Below are positions 4,917 to 7,028 of a stretch of 7,028 nt of DNA, one piece after another. Source of the stretch: DATKMG01 sp035541995 (GTDB lineage: Bacteria; Acidobacteriota; Terriglobia; Versatilivoradales; Versatilivoraceae); contig DATKMG010000299.1 of the NCBI GenBank assembly GCA_035541995.1, positions 1-7,028 of the forward strand, read 5' to 3'. Positions within the stretch are counted from its first letter, which is position 1. Every line of letters starts with the position of its first letter. The notes under the pieces were generated by a model that worked only from the letters and a program-made list of their open reading frames with translations, searched no databases and was not told where the DNA came from. The translations under genes were made by a program, and so were the position numbers.

Positions 4917-7028
4917 TTACTCATACCTCAGCGCCTCGATCGGGTTGACACTGGCAGCGCGACGAGCAGGCAGGTAACAGGCCAGCAACGCTACAATGAC
5001 CAACAGCATTGGAACACCTACGAAAATCGTAAGGTCACGAGGACTGATTCCGTAGAGTATCGAACTCATCACCTTCGATAAGGCAAGCGCCAACGGAATT
5101 CCGACGAAGGCACCCAGAGCAACCAGCAACATCCCCCGCCGCATAACTAGACTCAGCAGGCTCCGGTAAGATGCACCAAGCGCGACTCGGATGCCCATCT
5201 CGTGCAACCGTTGTCGAACCGAATAGGCCACAATTCCGTAAATTCCGATCACGGCCAGTAACAGTGCGAATCCGGCAAAGCCCGAGAGAAATTGGGTCAT
5301 CAAGCGGGATTCCGAGAGCGAATCGGCAACAACCTGCCGCATCGTACGCAGTCGCATGACGGGTACGTCGGGGTCGATGGCATGCACGATCCCACGAATT
5401 GAAGTCGCCAGCTTTTCAGGGTTGCTGCGGGTTCGGACTGCGACCCACTGGTAACCAAAATTGGTCTGAGCCAGCGGGCGGAACACACACGGCATGGGCG
5501 GGTTCATCGGTTGTTGATGTTTATACGACCCCACCACACCAACAATTGTCCGCCAGTTGCCTGCATAGCTATCTTTGAATCGCTGTCCGATGGGATCCTC
5601 ATTGGGGAAGAATTGTTTGGCCAGTGTGTCATTGATGACGGCTACCGGCAGCGAGTTGGCACTATCGCGATCGTCAAAATCTCGACCCCTGAGGAGCGGA
5701 ATCCCTAGAGCGAGAAAGAAGCCTGGGGTTGACTCGTTGTATTCAACCAGTGTGTCGACCCAATCCTCAGCCTTGGCACGGCCTTCGACTTGGAAGTTTC
5801 CACCCGTCATTCCACCGGTCATAGGCAGGTTACTGACCACTGCTGCCATATCCACTCCAGTCGTGGAACGCAGACGATCGAGCAGGTCTCTATAGAATGG
5901 CGCCACGCCTTGTGGAGATTGGTACCTCGCGTGAGGAGGATCAAGCGCAAACGTCAGAACGTGCTCGATATGCAAACCGGTTTGCAAGCGCAAAACCACC
6001 ATAAGGTCTTTGAGAAGCAAACCTGCTCCCACCAGCGACACCAGGGACAGAGTCACCTCGCCGGCAATCAGGCAGGACATGAATCGCCCCCGCGTCCGGG
6101 CGCCGCTCCAGAGATTTGGGTCGCCCTTGATGGCTGAATTCAGATCGGATTTTGATCCGTAAAGTGCGGGAGCCAACCCAAATACAATCCCGGTCAACAT
6201 CGATATCGCCAGCGTGAACAGGAGCACCGTGGGGTCAATTCGAAGTGTTGCATCCAGCGCAAAATCTTCGGGAGCTGTGGCGCGCAATACGTCCATTAGC
6301 CATTGGGCAAAGAACAAACCCAGCACTCCTCCCGCCAATGCCAGCAACAAGCTTTCGGTCAGCATCTGGCAAACAAGGCGCACCCGGCTCCCTCCTAACG
6401 AGGCGCGCACCGCCATCTCCTTGGCGCGGGCGGAGGCACGCGCCAGCTGCAAGCCGGCCACGTTAGCGCAGGCTAAGAGTAAAACAAAGAAGACGGCTGA
6501 AAACAGGATGAGAGCTGGCTCCTTTGTCTCCGTGGCAATCGCTTCGCGAATAGGAGTAACCTTAGCCCCCCATCCCTTGTTTGTCTCCGGATATTCCTGC
6601 TCCAGTCGGCTTGTGATTGTGGTCATATTCGCCTGTGCGAGCTCCACCGACACACCGGGCTTAAGTCGCGCCAATACGCCGTATTGATGCTGAAAACGGC
6701 CGTTGGATGGATCCTCCCGGAGTGCCGCAAAAAACTCGCAAGTCCGAACTCCAGGGAGAGCAAAACCGCGAGGCAAGACGCCAATGATGGTGAAAGGCAT
6801 GCTGTCGAGCATCAACGTGCTACCGAGCACGTCTGAACTCGCACCAAAGCGCCGCTGCCAGGCCGCATAACTTAATACAGCCAGCCGAGGGGCCCCAGGT
6901 TGGTCTTCTTCAGCTGTAAAGAATCGGCCCAGCACAGGCTGGATGCCCAGCACACGCAAGAAACCATAGGTCGTCTCACCCCCCACAATTCGCTCGGGTT
7001 CTCCCTGGCCGGTCAGCGTGTAAGAGCC
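4917..7028 (-). CDS. ADOP-type MacB/FtsX-like ABC permease C, 5' end cut by window edge
   Basis: The frame stays open from the right window edge to a TAA at 4917-4919, giving 703 residues. The GTG at 6984-6986 is merely internal: the frame continues upstream as GSYTLTGQGEPERIVGGETT, a sequence expected inside the first periplasmic domain. About 100 N-terminal residues with TM1 are therefore missing. In the fragment, the rest of the first periplasmic domain is at 1-165, the first FtsX domain at about 168-295 (CANVAGLQLAR 187-197, EMAVRASLGGSR, QMLTESLLL), a TM at about 316-340, the second periplasmic domain at about 350-570 (TPGFFLALGIPLLRGRDF), and the second FtsX domain at about 575-690 (GIYGIVAYSVRQR, EMGIRVALGAS), ending PARRAASVNPIEALRYE. 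It is the first of the three in transcription order. The end LRYE is shared with B, showing both are unbroken at the 3' end. Predicted inner-membrane permease without its own ATPase; substrate unknown. Confidence 0.94.
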   Translation of the reverse strand, partial: GSYTLTGQGEPERIVGGETTYGFLRVLGIQPVLGRFFTAEEDQPGAPRLAVLSYAAWQRRFGASSDVLGSTLMLDSMPFTIIGVLPRGFALPGVRTCEFFAALREDPSNGRFQHQYGVLARLKPGVSVELAQANMTTITSRLEQEYPETNKGWGAKVTPIREAIATETKEPALILFSAVFFVLLLACANVAGLQLARASARAKEMAVRASLGGSRVRLVCQMLTESLLLALAGGVLGLFFAQWLMDVLRATAPEDFALDATLRIDPTVLLFTLAISMLTGIVFGLAPALYGSKSDLNSAIKGDPNLWSGARTRGRFMSCLIAGEVTLSLVSLVGAGLLLKDLMVVLRLQTGLHIEHVLTFALDPPHARYQSPQGVAPFYRDLLDRLRSTTGVDMAAVVSNLPMTGGMTGGNFQVEGRAKAEDWVDTLVEYNESTPGFFLALGIPLLRGRDFDDRDSANSLPVAVINDTLAKQFFPNEDPIGQRFKDSYAGNWRTIVGVVGSYKHQQPMNPPMPCVFRPLAQTNFGYQWVAVRTRSNPEKLATSIRGIVHAIDPDVPVMRLRTMRQVVADSLSESRLMTQFLSGFAGFALLLAVIGIYGIVAYSVRQRLHEMGIRVALGASYRSLLSLVMRRGMLLVALGAFVGIPLALALSKVMSSILYGISPRDLTIFVGVPMLLVIVALLACYLPARRAASVNPIEALRYE

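Noticed and set aside
6214..6687. Plus-strand open frame of 157 residues, and that at 5575-5895
   Set aside because: Both mirror permease C in the opposite strand; the permease frame has conserved FtsX motifs there.
6984..6986. GTG as the start codon of permease C
   Set aside because: The frame is open to the window edge and the upstream residues continue the periplasmic domain; starting here would remove TM1.

Overview
The window holds three consecutive large membrane-permease genes, all on the minus strand and all of the MacB/FtsX-like 'ADOP' type (acidobacterial duplicated orphan permease: two FtsX-type permease domains and two MacB-like periplasmic domains in one chain of about 800 residues). 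Large ADOP paralogue families are a hallmark of Acidobacteria, so an acidobacterial chromosome or metagenome contig is the best guess. No ATPase (Walker A/B, ABC signature) is visible on either strand.

Layout in transcription order, right to left. Permease C (4917-7028) has its 5' end cut by the window edge. A 434-bp gap (4483-4916) follows. Permease B (2053-4482, 809 aa) is complete. A second 435-bp gap (1618-2052) follows. Permease A (1-1617) is intact from its ATG but its 3' end is cut by the window edge, leaving 539 codons. The genes probably form one co-directional cluster.

The unexpected content is in the two gaps. Each is filled almost exactly by a related element of about 430 bp. Each element is bounded by imperfect inverted repeats of about 30 bp, built from four heptamers of the type AGTGGCG/AGTGGTC, and each carries a decayed gene of the four-helix-bundle / 23S rRNA intervening-sequence protein family (S23/IVP). 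Both IVP genes are broken by nonsense mutations and frameshifts, yet can be read almost end to end once these are corrected. The inner side of the right-hand repeat is followed at once by a Shine-Dalgarno-like sequence and the IVP start; the IVP stop codon lies inside the left-hand repeat, 12 nt before the permease ATG.

This resembles, in size, inverted ends and cargo, the intervening sequences known inside 23S rRNA genes of some bacteria, but here it sits between protein-coding genes. I infer a small IVP-coding cassette, either mobile or copied with the permeases, that inserted or was retained at permease stop/start junctions and has since decayed. The plus-strand reading frames are shadows of the permeases, and I see no RNA gene, CRISPR array or clear terminator.
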